This document shows positions 1-7,100 of a DNA stretch of 10,511 nt, piece after piece (the stretch's first letter is position 1; every line of letters starts with the position of its first letter). The translations under genes and the position numbers were made by a program. Below the pieces are notes generated by a model. It was not told where the DNA came from and made no database searches. It saw only the letters and a program-made list of their open reading frames with translations. Source of the stretch: Candidatus Uhrbacteria bacterium RIFOXYB12_FULL_58_10 (GTDB lineage Bacteria; Patescibacteriota; Patescibacteriia; UBA9934; GWF2-40-263); contig CALRGL010000035.1 in the NCBI GenBank assembly GCA_943357275.1, positions 1 to 10,511 of the forward strand, given 5' to 3'.

Positions 1-1
1 T

Positions 2-1036
2 AGACAAAAGATAACTGTTCCTTACTGGCGTGATCACGACATTGAGAATTCAGTTGATTTCACAGAGGAAATTGCACGCGTGTACGGATACGAACGGTTT
101 CCTTCTGTCTTGCCTGTTGGGGAACTTCCAGTGAATCGAACGGTTCCTGCAATTCAGTGGACGCGTCGTGTCAAAGAATTACTTTGCGGAATGGGAGTCA
201 CAGAATTATATGCGTATAGTTTTGTTTCCCAAAAACAATTAGAACGCTACGGACTTACTGTAGAAAGCACACTGACCATGAAGAATCCACTCAGCGAAGA
301 GATGGCCTTCATGCGTCCAACGCTTGTGCCAAGTTTGCTTACGGTTGTGGAAGAAAACCAAGCACGCATCACAGAAGCTGACTTGTTCGAACTTGCTCCG
401 ATTTATCTTCCAAACAAACAAGAACTTCCAGAACAACCACTTCGACTGACACTTGCCAGTTATGGCAAGGATGGTCGTGTCGTATTTCTTCGTGTTAAAG
501 GCATGATGGAACGATTGTTCCGACAGGTTGGAATTAAGAACGTAACCCTTTCACGAGACGCAGATCCGAGGTTTTGGCATAGTGGTCGTTCGGCTCGCGT
601 GTTTGTAAACGGAATCGATGTTGGAACCATCGGACAAGTTTCAAACGAAATGACAAAAGCGTTCAAGCTGGATGTTTCTGTTGTTGTGGCTGATCTTGAT
701 TTCGAACAACTCGTTCCACTCTTCTCTTCAAACAAGTCGTACACGCCAATCTCAACCTTCCCGGTTGTAAAACGTGATCTCGCATTTGTCCTTGAAGAGG
801 CGGTTGAATATGCAACCGTTGAACAGGCCTTGTTAAAAAAGAGCACTCTGCTTACCTCGATCGAATTGTTTGATGTGTATCGTGGCAAAGGTGTGATCGA
901 TGGAAGTAAATCGCTTGCGATTCACTTAAACTTTCAGGCACCAGACAGAACACTCGAAGCAAAAGAAGTTGATCACGAACTAGAAGAAATGCGCACGGTG
1001 CTTCAAAGTCAGTTTTCTGCTACAATGAGATCATAG
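2..1036 (+). CDS. pheT: Phenylalanine--tRNA ligase beta subunit, C-terminal part (5' end outside window)
   Basis: This is the beta chain of the heterotetrameric (alpha-beta)2 phenylalanyl-tRNA synthetase, which charges tRNA-Phe in the cytoplasm. The frame is open from base 2 to a TAG at 1034-1036, giving 344 visible residues. The first codons read PYWRDHDIENSVDFTEEIAR followed by VYGYERFP, the typical end of the B5 domain. Next comes the catalytic-like core, with NPLSEEMAFMRPTLVPSLL at about 284-343. From about 740 the C-terminal FDX-ACB anticodon-binding domain follows, with STFPVVKRDLAFVL, LFDVYRGKGV and the DRTLEAKEVDHEL stretch. A GTG at 80 could pose as a start, but homology clearly continues upstream, so the gene is cut by the window edge. 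pheS is expected just upstream. The two small genes that follow lie 18 and then 5 bases apart and probably share the transcript, which ends at the terminator near 1608. Confidence 0.96.
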   Translation, partial: RQKITVPYWRDHDIENSVDFTEEIARVYGYERFPSVLPVGELPVNRTVPAIQWTRRVKELLCGMGVTELYAYSFVSQKQLERYGLTVESTLTMKNPLSEEMAFMRPTLVPSLLTVVEENQARITEADLFELAPIYLPNKQELPEQPLRLTLASYGKDGRVVFLRVKGMMERLFRQVGIKNVTLSRDADPRFWHSGRSARVFVNGIDVGTIGQVSNEMTKAFKLDVSVVVADLDFEQLVPLFSSNKSYTPISTFPVVKRDLAFVLEEAVEYATVEQALLKKSTLLTSIELFDVYRGKGVIDGSKSLAIHLNFQAPDRTLEAKEVDHELEEMRTVLQSQFSATMRS

Positions 1037-1054
1037 AAATTTACTAAGGAGGAT

Positions 1055-1351
1055 ATGTTTACCCCACTTGATATTTTGTACATTGTCTTGGCTTTTTGTG
1101 CGCTCTGGTTAACAGCAGCGGTCTTTTGGATGATCTGGCAAATCGCTACGATCCTTCGCAATATCAACGTTGCTGTGGATGAAGGCCGTGAAGTTATGCA
1201 CAAGATGGAATCTGCCCTCACTGGAATCAAATCAAAGTTTGATTCAACAGCGTCTTCTTTGGGTCATATTGTGGAGCTCGCCATGAAAGGGGTTGGGTAT
1301 GTGATTGAAAAGAAGATGTCTGAGCCACCTAAAAAGACAAGGAAATCATAA
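1055..1351 (+). CDS. Small single-span membrane protein of unknown function (98 aa)
   Basis: I do not recognise this protein by name. Residues about 7-29 form one strongly hydrophobic, Trp-rich segment (ILYIVLAFCALWLTAAVFWM and on), so it is probably an inner-membrane protein with a very short N-terminus. The remainder is amphipathic helix (INVAVDEGREVMHKMESALT) and may be coiled coil, ending in a Lys-rich tail PPKKTRKS. This resembles in layout, but is not proven to be, the DUF948-type membrane plus coiled-coil proteins. It begins 18 bases after the pheT stop in the same frame. ATG 1055 is the first start codon after that TAG. It is preceded by the strongest Shine-Dalgarno in the window (TAAGGAGG, 1045-1052), but only two bases separate the two, which is unusually tight. 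It is likely co-transcribed with pheT and the next gene. Confidence 0.8.
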   Translation: MFTPLDILYIVLAFCALWLTAAVFWMIWQIATILRNINVAVDEGREVMHKMESALTGIKSKFDSTASSLGHIVELAMKGVGYVIEKKMSEPPKKTRKS

Positions 1352-1356
1352 ATGCT

Positions 1357-1590
1357 ATGAATCTAGAAGACAAAATCATTCAAGCTTTGGTTGAGTTAAA
1401 AGAGGAAGTTCGTTCAGTTGCTGTTGAGCAGTCAGAAATGAAAAAAGATATTCGCAATATCTATACTCAACTTGACCAACAGTCCGTTATTCTCAAACGT
1501 TTGGATGAAGAGCGTGTCTTTACGATTGAATGGGTTCGAAGAATCGAAGCAGATGTTGAAAGAATCAAGACTCGACTCCAAGTCGCTTAA
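1357..1590 (+). CDS. Small soluble coiled-coil protein of unknown function (77 aa)
   Basis: I do not recognise this protein. It is almost entirely charged alpha helix with hydrophobic residues at heptad-like spacing (IIQALVELKEEVRSV, MKKDIRNIYTQLD, VERIKTRLQVA), so a dimeric or oligomeric coiled coil is likely. No signal peptide or membrane segment is visible. ATG 1357 lies five bases after the stop of the 98-residue membrane gene. An earlier ATG at 1352 is followed by CTA TGA and is not usable. A possible AAGGA ribosome site (1339-1343) lies inside the upstream gene, 13 bases before the start. The gene is followed at once by a terminator, so it closes the pheT transcript. Its position suggests it works with the membrane protein upstream, since both offer helical surfaces; this is inference only. 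Confidence 0.75.
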   Translation: MNLEDKIIQALVELKEEVRSVAVEQSEMKKDIRNIYTQLDQQSVILKRLDEERVFTIEWVRRIEADVERIKTRLQVA

Positions 1591-1607
1591 CTATCACAAA
1601 TTCAAGC

Positions 1608-1639
1608 AAAAACTCAGGTTTTCAGACCTGAGTTTTTCA
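1608..1639 (+). terminator. Intrinsic terminator of the pheT operon
   Basis: The arms 1608-1619 and 1626-1637 pair perfectly over 12 bp (core ACTCAGGT / ACCTGAGT). The loop is six bases (1620-1625) and the 3' arm runs into TTTTT (1633-1637). It lies 18 bases after the 77-residue gene and 40 bases before dnaE, so it separates the two transcripts. Confidence 0.9.
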
Positions 1640-1660
1640 TTTTGAGATTCAGTCTAAAAG

Positions 1661-1669
1661 TGGTAATCT
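1661..1669 (+). promoter_or_regulatory. Possible extended -10 promoter of dnaE
   Basis: TG-G-TAATCT (1661-1669) fits an extended -10 with the conserved first T, second A and last T of the hexamer, though the middle three bases differ from TATAAT. It lies between the upstream terminator and the dnaE ATG, ending nine bases before it. A start site about seven bases downstream would leave a 5' UTR of only a few bases. The fit is weaker than for the promoters at 5278, 6539 and 7086. Confidence 0.45.
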
Positions 1670-1678
1670 CGTAGCGTT

Positions 1679-4600
1679 ATGTCCGACTTTGTCCACCTGC
1701 ACACCCACTCGCATTACTCGCTTCTTGAAGCTTTGCCTAAGACCAAGAAGCTGATTGCCCATGTCAAAGACTTGGGTATGGATTCGGTTGCGATTACGGA
1801 TAATGGGGTCATGTATGGGGCAATTGAGTTTTATCAAAAGGCAAAGGACGCCGACATTAAAATTGTTTTTGGTGTCGATTTTTATCTTGCCAAAGAAGGA
1901 CGTTTGCTTAAGCGTGCTCGTATCGATACCAAACCAAATCGGATCGTTTGTTTGGCAGAAACCAACGAAGGCTACTTGAATTTGATCAAGCTTTGCTCCA
2001 TTGGATTCTTGGATGGGTTTTATTACAAGCCTCGTATTGATAAAGAAGTGTTGCGACAGCATGCAAAAGGAATCATTGCTTTGTCTGGTGGACACATGGG
2101 GGAGATTGAAGAGAACTTGAAGTTGGGACGAACCCAAGATGCCAAGCTTTTGATTCGTGAGTATGTAGAGATTTTTGGAGAAGGAAATTTCTTTTTGGAG
2201 TTAGTCGATCGTCCAGAGATTGCAGAACAAGAAGCGATCAACGCACAGCTCATTACGCTTGGAAAAGAGTTGAATGTTCCTGTGGTTGCGACAAAGAATA
2301 CGTTTTATCTCAAGCCAACCGATGTGGAGGCTTGGAAGATTTTGAATTGTATCAAGGGACAAAAAACGATCGAACAATTCGATCGCATGAATCAGTTTGA
2401 TTACGATGCTTCGATGGTAAGTGAAGAGTACATGAAGGATCGGTTTGCGGACGTACCAGAAGCGATTTCAAACACACGTAAGATTGCTGACCGATGTAAT
2501 GTTCAATTGGAACTTGGAAAGTGGAACTTCCCGAAGTTTGAAATTGCAGAAGGAAAAACGTTTTTGGAAGTGTTGACCGAGCGTGCCTATCGGATGCTGG
2601 AAGAAAAAGAAGGAGCACTTACACCTGTGATGAAAGAGCGTCTTGAGTACGAGTTGAATATTATCGAGATGAAAGGTTTTTGTCCTTATTTTTTGATTGT
2701 TTCTGACTTTTTGAACTGGTCGCGTGCAAACGGAATCGTGACCACGACTCGAGGATCTGCCGCAGGATCGCTTGTGAGTTATTCGATTGGTATCTCGGCG
2801 ATCAATCCGCTTACTTATGAACTCCCGTTTGAACGATTTCTAAACCCAGAGCGTCCATCGGCTCCTGATATTGACGCAGACTTTGCAGATAACCGTCGCG
2901 ACGAGGTGTTGGATTATGTTCGTGGAAAATATGGCCACGATAAAGTGGCACAGATCTGTACGTTTGGAACTATGCTTGCTCGCGGAAGTGTGCGTGACGT
3001 TGGTCGTGCACTTGGATTCCCTTATGGCATGGTCGATGAAGTAGCAAAGCTTGTTCCCATGGGTTCACAGGGTTTCCCAATGACACTTGATCGAGCTCTC
3101 GAAGAAGCACCGGATCTCAAAAAGAAATATGACTCGGACGCAAACGTGCGTCGCATGGTTGATTTGGCTCGTCGTATTGAAGGGTGTGCGCGTCACGTTT
3201 CGATTCATGCGGCAGGAACGGTTATCTCACCAAGTGAACTGACCGATTTTACTCCGCTTCAAATTGATACCCGCGAAGGAAAAGTGATTACGCAGTACGA
3301 AATGAAATCCGTTGAGGCCGCAGGGTTGATCAAGATGGACTTTCTTGGAATTCGCAACTTGTCGATTTTGGGAGATGCGGTTCATCTTGTAGAAAAAACA
3401 AAACACATCGACATCGACATCGAACGCATCGACGTTCACGATCAGAAAACTTTCGACTTGCTTGCCAAGGGAAACACAATGGGCGTGTTTCAGCTTGGGG
3501 GAGACGGAATGACCAAGTATTTGATGGAGCTCAAGCCATCACGCGTGGAAGACATCATGGCCATGGTGGCGCTCTATCGCCCAGGTCCGATTGAATCCAT
3601 TCCGGAATATATTCGTCGAAAACACGATCCAAGCGCGGTGTCCTTTTTGGATCCGCGCATGAAAACCATCTTGAATAAATCTCACGGTGTGATTGTTTAT
3701 CAAGACGACGTCATGTTAATCGCCATTCACTTGGCGGGTTATTCTTGGCTTGAAGCAGACAAACTGCGCAAAGCCATGGGAAAGAAAATTCCTGAGGAAA
3801 TGATGCACCAGAAACAAAAACTCTTTGAAGGATTTATCGAACACGGACTTTCCAAAGAGCTTGCGAATAAACTCTGGAAGTTGATCGAACCGTTTGCTGC
3901 GTACGGATTCAATAAAGCGCATGCCGCAAGTTACGGAATGGTTGCGTACCAAACAGCTTTCATGAAAGCGAACTATCCGTCTGAATATATGACGGCGCTG
4001 ATGACGGCTGAGTCAGGGGATTTGGAAAAGATTGCGGAAGCCGTGAGCGAATGTGAACGGATGGAGATCGACGTCCTTCCGCCTGACATCAACGAATCGC
4101 TCAAAGATTTTACCTATATTACAGACACACAAATTCGTTTTGGACTTGTTGTCATTAAAGGTCTTGGGGATGAAGTTGTTGAAACGATCATAGCGGAACG
4201 AAAAAACCATGGAACGTTTAAGAGTCTCGCGGACTTTGCGGGTCGCATCTCCCATCGAGCCTTCAACAAAAAATCACTTGAAGCATTGGTAAAAGCTGGG
4301 GCGCTAGATCGATTTGGAGAACGACGACAGTTGCTTGAGAGTATGGATCGGATTCTCATGCATAACAAAAATTCACAACGAGAAAAATTACAAAATCAAC
4401 AAAGTTTGTTTGCGTCTGCGCCAACGGTTATGAATGCAGACGTTGTGCTTCGAGAAGTGGAAGCAGCGACACAACAAGAATGTCTCGCTTGGGAAAAAGA
4501 AATTCTAGGACTCTATGTGAGCGGCCATCCCTTTGAACATGCACAAGAACTTCTTGGGGAATTTCTCACGCCGTGTGCTCAGATTGAACAAGTGATGGAT

Positions 4601-5245
4601 GGAGAGTTTGTGAAGTGCGGAGGAGTCATCACGTTTGTGAAAGAAATCATGACCAAAAAAGGGGATCCAATGGCCTTTGTGGGACTTGCAGATACAAACG
4701 GAGTTGCAGAGATTATCGTCTTTCCAAAATCGTACGAAGAGCTCAAGCCGTACTTGGTCATTGATGATATGGTGCTTGTTTCTGCAAAGGTTTCCAAACG
4801 AGAGGGGGAGGAGGCAAAACTTCTCGCAAATACGTTTATCAACGTTAAAGATCACGCCGTGGATGAATTGCAACAGATGTTGAAAGATGGAATGTGGATC
4901 CCTGGATATCAGTCTCGAGCTGCGGGGCAATTGCATGCACCAAGGCAAGAACAAGCAGGATTTATTGTTCTTAAACCAGCAGCCGTTTCTAAACAAAACG
5001 AGACACCGGCGATTTTACACAAAGGTGCACTTTCCATTGTGCTTCAAGGGAAACCTTCCCAAGAAATGGTGGAGCGCTTGCGTGAGATTTTACAAGCGAC
5101 GCCAGGGAGCAAACCCGTTTGTTTGATGGTTGAGTCCGGTGGACGGATGCGACGAATTGAAACAGAATACAGCGTTCATATTGATGATGCCTTGGTCCGA
5201 GATGTTGCTCAGCTTGTTGGTAGACAAAATGTGTCTGTTGAATAA
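1679..5245 (+). CDS. dnaE: DNA polymerase III alpha subunit (DnaE type, 1188 aa)
   Basis: This is the replicative DNA polymerase (C family) that extends both strands at the fork in complex with the sliding clamp. Domain order is N-terminal PHP domain (about 1-230), palm/thumb/fingers (about 300-800), helix-hairpin-helix region (about 800-900), OB fold (about 978-1060) and a C-terminal domain to 1188. The palm has PDIDADF with catalytic Asp397 and Asp399, and IKMDFLG with the third Asp554. Other family blocks are RGSAAGSLVSY (358-368), VALYRPGPIESIP, RKAMGKK and FNKAHAASYGMVAYQ. Length is typical of a DnaE (E. coli 1160 aa). The PHP metal site is degraded: the usual TDHG is TDNG (40-43), and the later Cys and Asp/His ligand positions are also replaced. 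So it is unlikely to proofread by itself. The start is ATG 1679, which has no Shine-Dalgarno and lies close behind a putative extended -10. It is a single-gene transcription unit between two terminators. Confidence 0.97.
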   Translation: MSDFVHLHTHSHYSLLEALPKTKKLIAHVKDLGMDSVAITDNGVMYGAIEFYQKAKDADIKIVFGVDFYLAKEGRLLKRARIDTKPNRIVCLAETNEGYLNLIKLCSIGFLDGFYYKPRIDKEVLRQHAKGIIALSGGHMGEIEENLKLGRTQDAKLLIREYVEIFGEGNFFLELVDRPEIAEQEAINAQLITLGKELNVPVVATKNTFYLKPTDVEAWKILNCIKGQKTIEQFDRMNQFDYDASMVSEEYMKDRFADVPEAISNTRKIADRCNVQLELGKWNFPKFEIAEGKTFLEVLTERAYRMLEEKEGALTPVMKERLEYELNIIEMKGFCPYFLIVSDFLNWSRANGIVTTTRGSAAGSLVSYSIGISAINPLTYELPFERFLNPERPSAPDIDADFADNRRDEVLDYVRGKYGHDKVAQICTFGTMLARGSVRDVGRALGFPYGMVDEVAKLVPMGSQGFPMTLDRALEEAPDLKKKYDSDANVRRMVDLARRIEGCARHVSIHAAGTVISPSELTDFTPLQIDTREGKVITQYEMKSVEAAGLIKMDFLGIRNLSILGDAVHLVEKTKHIDIDIERIDVHDQKTFDLLAKGNTMGVFQLGGDGMTKYLMELKPSRVEDIMAMVALYRPGPIESIPEYIRRKHDPSAVSFLDPRMKTILNKSHGVIVYQDDVMLIAIHLAGYSWLEADKLRKAMGKKIPEEMMHQKQKLFEGFIEHGLSKELANKLWKLIEPFAAYGFNKAHAASYGMVAYQTAFMKANYPSEYMTALMTAESGDLEKIAEAVSECERMEIDVLPPDINESLKDFTYITDTQIRFGLVVIKGLGDEVVETIIAERKNHGTFKSLADFAGRISHRAFNKKSLEALVKAGALDRFGERRQLLESMDRILMHNKNSQREKLQNQQSLFASAPTVMNADVVLREVEAATQQECLAWEKEILGLYVSGHPFEHAQELLGEFLTPCAQIEQVMDGEFVKCGGVITFVKEIMTKKGDPMAFVGLADTNGVAEIIVFPKSYEELKPYLVIDDMVLVSAKVSKREGEEAKLLANTFINVKDHAVDELQQMLKDGMWIPGYQSRAAGQLHAPRQEQAGFIVLKPAAVSKQNETPAILHKGALSIVLQGKPSQEMVERLREILQATPGSKPVCLMVESGGRMRRIETEYSVHIDDALVRDVAQLVGRQNVSVE
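3405..3422 (+). repeat. Three tandem copies of a 6-base unit inside dnaE
   Basis: ACATCG occurs three times in a row (3405-3410, 3411-3416, 3417-3422), encoding the alternating HIDIDIE stretch. CATCGA recurs shortly after (3426-3431). It is in frame, so a copy change would add or remove two residues without a frameshift. It is probably incidental. Confidence 0.6.
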
Positions 5246-5276
5246 AGAACGTGCGTATCCATGCACGTTCTTTTTT
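5244..5276 (+). terminator. Intrinsic terminator of dnaE
   Basis: An 11-bp perfect stem pairs 5244-5254 with 5263-5273 (core AAGAACGTGC / GCACGTTCTT). The loop is eight bases (5255-5262) and the 3' arm flows into TTTTTT (5271-5276). The 5' arm begins within the dnaE stop codon itself. The next promoter begins two bases after the T run. Confidence 0.93.
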
Positions 5277-5277
5277 A

Positions 5278-5286
5278 TGCTATACT
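5278..5286 (+). promoter_or_regulatory. Extended -10 promoter for the J-like membrane protein gene
   Basis: TG-C-TATACT (5278-5286) matches an extended -10 with five of six hexamer bases. No recognisable -35 sits 17 bases upstream, where the terminator hairpin lies; extended -10 promoters do not need one. The expected start site near 5293 leaves about nine bases before ATG 5302. Confidence 0.7.
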
Positions 5287-5301
5287 AAAAGTAACTTTTT
5301 T

Positions 5302-6507
5302 ATGCCTCCAAAAAAACCTGTTTCACGATCTTCTTCTAAACGACCTGTCAGAAGATCAACTCCTCGCATTGAGGATCTTCCAGCAACAGATCGAATTCCA
5401 TTGCTTCTTTATCGACGCATTGCTATTACGTTTACTGTGCTTGTTGCTGCCGCACTCCTTATTGTTGTGTATTTATCAACAATGCAAGCAGTGATTCACG
5501 TGAGACCAACGCAATCATCCCTTAAAGCTGAGTTTATTGCACAAATCATGGGGGTTCCCGTGAGTCCAACAGATGTCGCTGGAGAAGTACGTTCTGGAAC
5601 CGTTGGAAAAACAGAGACGTTTAAAGCTTCTGGAACAGGGGCTGTACAGTTGGAAGATTTTGCAGAAGGAACAGTGACGCTGCACAACAATCAGTCCTCG
5701 GCTCAACAGTTGATTGTGAAAACACGCCTCTGGGATCCAAAAGGAATTCAATTTCGTCTGCTTGAAACTGTAAACGTTCCGGCAAAAGGAACGGTGACAG
5801 CAAAGGTTCGTGCGGACGTGAAAGGTGCAACAGGGGATCTTGCCCCAACGAAGTTCACGATCCCTGGGTTATCAGAAGCAAAACAACTGTTGGTTTTTGG
5901 AGAAAGTACGACGGCGTTTACGGGAGGAGTGAGATCACTTGCTGTTGTAACAAAAGAAGAAATGAATGGGTCTTTAGAAACATTGAAAAAAACATTAATA
6001 GAAGATGCAAAGACCATGATGCGAGCAGAATCAGGAAAAGGTTTTTCCGGCGAAGCCTTTTTTGATGAAATCTCCAATCAATCCGTCAGTATTGAACCAA
6101 ACACGCAAGCAGATCAGTATGATATTACGCTTGAAGTGAAAGTAACGGGTGTGTTCTTTGATAAAAACGCAATTGAAAAAATAGCTGAACAAAAACTCTA
6201 CGATCAGATCGGACAAGGACACGAACTTGTTTCGGTTGATAAGGAACACGGAGTGATTACCGTTGATAAATATAATCTGGAGGATCACACAGCAAGTTTG
6301 CGTGTTGAGTTAACAGGTGAGTCTATCAGTTCTCGTACAAGCGAGTCCTTGGACCTTGATCGATTTCTTGGTTTGAATGCTGACGAAGTACGCAATTTGC
6401 TTGTCACAGAAGGTGTTGCAACAGAAGTGAATGTAGAATTCTTTCCATTTTGGGTCAGAACTGTTCCTCGATTGAAAGATCATGTGTCAATCAAAATTAG
6501 CCAGTAA
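5302..6507 (+). CDS. Membrane-anchored protein with baseplate-J-like domain (401 aa), function unknown
   Basis: The N-terminus (1-37) is basic and Ser/Pro-rich, so probably cytoplasmic. One membrane helix follows at about 39-59 (IAITFTVLVAAALLIVVYLS), and the rest should lie outside the membrane. Residues about 121-210 carry a beta-rich pattern that I associate with baseplate-J-like (gp47-type) modules: EGTVTLHN, TRLWDPKGIQFRLLETVNVP, KVRADVKGATGDLAPTKFTI, and GLSEAKQ with ESTTAFTGG. Proteins of this layout are often annotated baseplate J-like in Patescibacteria; that is recall, not a search. Other phage tail or contractile-injection genes are absent here, so a structural envelope role is more likely than a prophage remnant. 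A GTG at 5251 is in frame but sits inside the dnaE terminator hairpin and upstream of the promoter, so ATG 5302 is preferred. No Shine-Dalgarno is visible. It is followed by its own terminator. Confidence 0.75.
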   Translation: MPPKKPVSRSSSKRPVRRSTPRIEDLPATDRIPLLLYRRIAITFTVLVAAALLIVVYLSTMQAVIHVRPTQSSLKAEFIAQIMGVPVSPTDVAGEVRSGTVGKTETFKASGTGAVQLEDFAEGTVTLHNNQSSAQQLIVKTRLWDPKGIQFRLLETVNVPAKGTVTAKVRADVKGATGDLAPTKFTIPGLSEAKQLLVFGESTTAFTGGVRSLAVVTKEEMNGSLETLKKTLIEDAKTMMRAESGKGFSGEAFFDEISNQSVSIEPNTQADQYDITLEVKVTGVFFDKNAIEKIAEQKLYDQIGQGHELVSVDKEHGVITVDKYNLEDHTASLRVELTGESISSRTSESLDLDRFLGLNADEVRNLLVTEGVATEVNVEFFPFWVRTVPRLKDHVSIKISQ

Positions 6508-6511
6508 AATT

Positions 6512-6539
6512 AAACTGATCCAAAAGGATCGGTTTTTTT
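6512..6539 (+). terminator. Intrinsic terminator after the J-like protein gene
   Basis: A 10-bp stem pairs 6512-6521 with 6526-6535 (AACTGATCC / GGATCGGTT, one T-G wobble). The loop is AAAA and a seven-T run follows at 6533-6539. The last T of the run is also the T of the next gene's extended -10 TG. Confidence 0.9.
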
Positions 6540-6547
6540 GTTATAAT
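6539..6547 (+). promoter_or_regulatory. Perfect extended -10 promoter for the TspO gene
   Basis: TG-T-TATAAT (6539-6547) matches the extended -10 consensus exactly. It overlaps the terminator's T run by one base. Only nine bases (6548-6556) lie between the hexamer and ATG 6557. A start site six to nine bases downstream would give an mRNA with zero to three untranslated bases. Confidence 0.8.
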
Positions 6548-6556
6548 GAACGTACT

Positions 6557-7042
6557 ATGGCAACGAAACAATTTTCAACACAAGACGTTCTCCGTCTCCT
6601 TTTTGCAATCGTCCTTTGTGAAAGTGCGGGGATTCTAGGAACGTTTAGTACCATGAAAGAAATTCCAACTTGGTATGCGGGTTTGGTTAAGCCATTTTTA
6701 AATCCTCCGTCTTGGGTCTTTGGTCCGGTTTGGACACTTCTGTATGCGCTTATGGGAGTTTCTGCGTTTTTGATTTACAAACAAGGAAAGAACGCATCTA
6801 CCGCTTTGCAACTCTTTGGTGTTCAACTTGTTCTTAATGCTGTTTGGACCCCAATCTTCTTTGGATGGCATCGACTGGACATAGCGTTATTCGTCATTGT
6901 TCTGATGTGGGCTGCTATTTTTGCAACGATCCGGGCATTCTCGAAATTCTCAAAAACAGCTGCCTATTTGCTTGTGCCGTATCTTTTCTGGGTCACGTTT
7001 GCGACGTATTTGAATATGAGTCTTTGGTTGTTGAATCGTTAA
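6557..7042 (+). CDS. tspO: TspO/MBR family membrane protein (161 aa)
   Basis: This is a bacterial homologue of the mitochondrial translocator protein. The family binds porphyrins and sterol-like ligands and is tied to stress responses; its exact role in bacteria is not settled. The length and five hydrophobic segments fit the family (about 150-170 aa). Hallmarks are WYAGLVKPFLNPPSWVFGPV (39-58), WTLLYALMG (59-67), QLVLNAVWTPIFF (90-102), Trp118 and LLVPYLFWVTFATYLN (138-153), ending in LWLLN. An in-frame start at 6482 lies inside the previous gene and ahead of the terminator and promoter, so ATG 6557 is chosen. It has no Shine-Dalgarno and probably a leaderless mRNA. No terminator is visible in the 58 bases before the ABC operon, so some read-through into it is possible. 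Confidence 0.93.
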   Translation: MATKQFSTQDVLRLLFAIVLCESAGILGTFSTMKEIPTWYAGLVKPFLNPPSWVFGPVWTLLYALMGVSAFLIYKQGKNASTALQLFGVQLVLNAVWTPIFFGWHRLDIALFVIVLMWAAIFATIRAFSKFSKTAAYLLVPYLFWVTFATYLNMSLWLLNR

Positions 7043-7100
7043 TGTTTTGCGCAAAGAAGTAAGTCCTTTTCGTTTGGTTTTATCCTGATAAAATAGATTC
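7043..7100 (+). other. Short intergenic region between tspO and the ABC operon
   Basis: These 58 bases hold the extended -10 element at 7086-7094 and nothing else that I can support. I see no terminator hairpin, unlike the other gene boundaries around it. Confidence 0.5.
7086..7094 (+). promoter_or_regulatory. Extended -10 promoter of the ABC exporter operon
   Basis: TG-A-TAAAAT (7086-7094) matches the extended -10 with five of six hexamer bases. The hexamer ends six bases before ATG 7101, so a normal start site would fall on or next to the A of the start codon, that is, a leaderless mRNA. No -35-like hexamer is seen at the usual spacing. Confidence 0.7.

Noticed and set aside
1649..2137. 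Open frame of 162 codons on the minus strand
   Set aside because: It is antisense to the PHP part of dnaE, has no recognisable protein features, and its frame arises from dnaE codon bias.
4505..4996. Open frame of 163 codons on the minus strand
   Set aside because: It is antisense to the dnaE OB-fold region, is rich in Cys, His and Phe without pattern, and has no neighbouring signals.
5251..5301. N-terminal extension of the J-like protein from GTG 5251
   Set aside because: It lies inside the dnaE terminator hairpin and ahead of the extended -10 at 5278, and it adds residues unlike the rest of the protein. ATG 5302 gives a normal basic N-terminus before the membrane helix.
6482..6556. N-terminal extension of TspO from an ATG at 6482
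   Set aside because: It overlaps the previous gene and spans a terminator and a perfect extended -10. Family length and the first helix fit ATG 6557.
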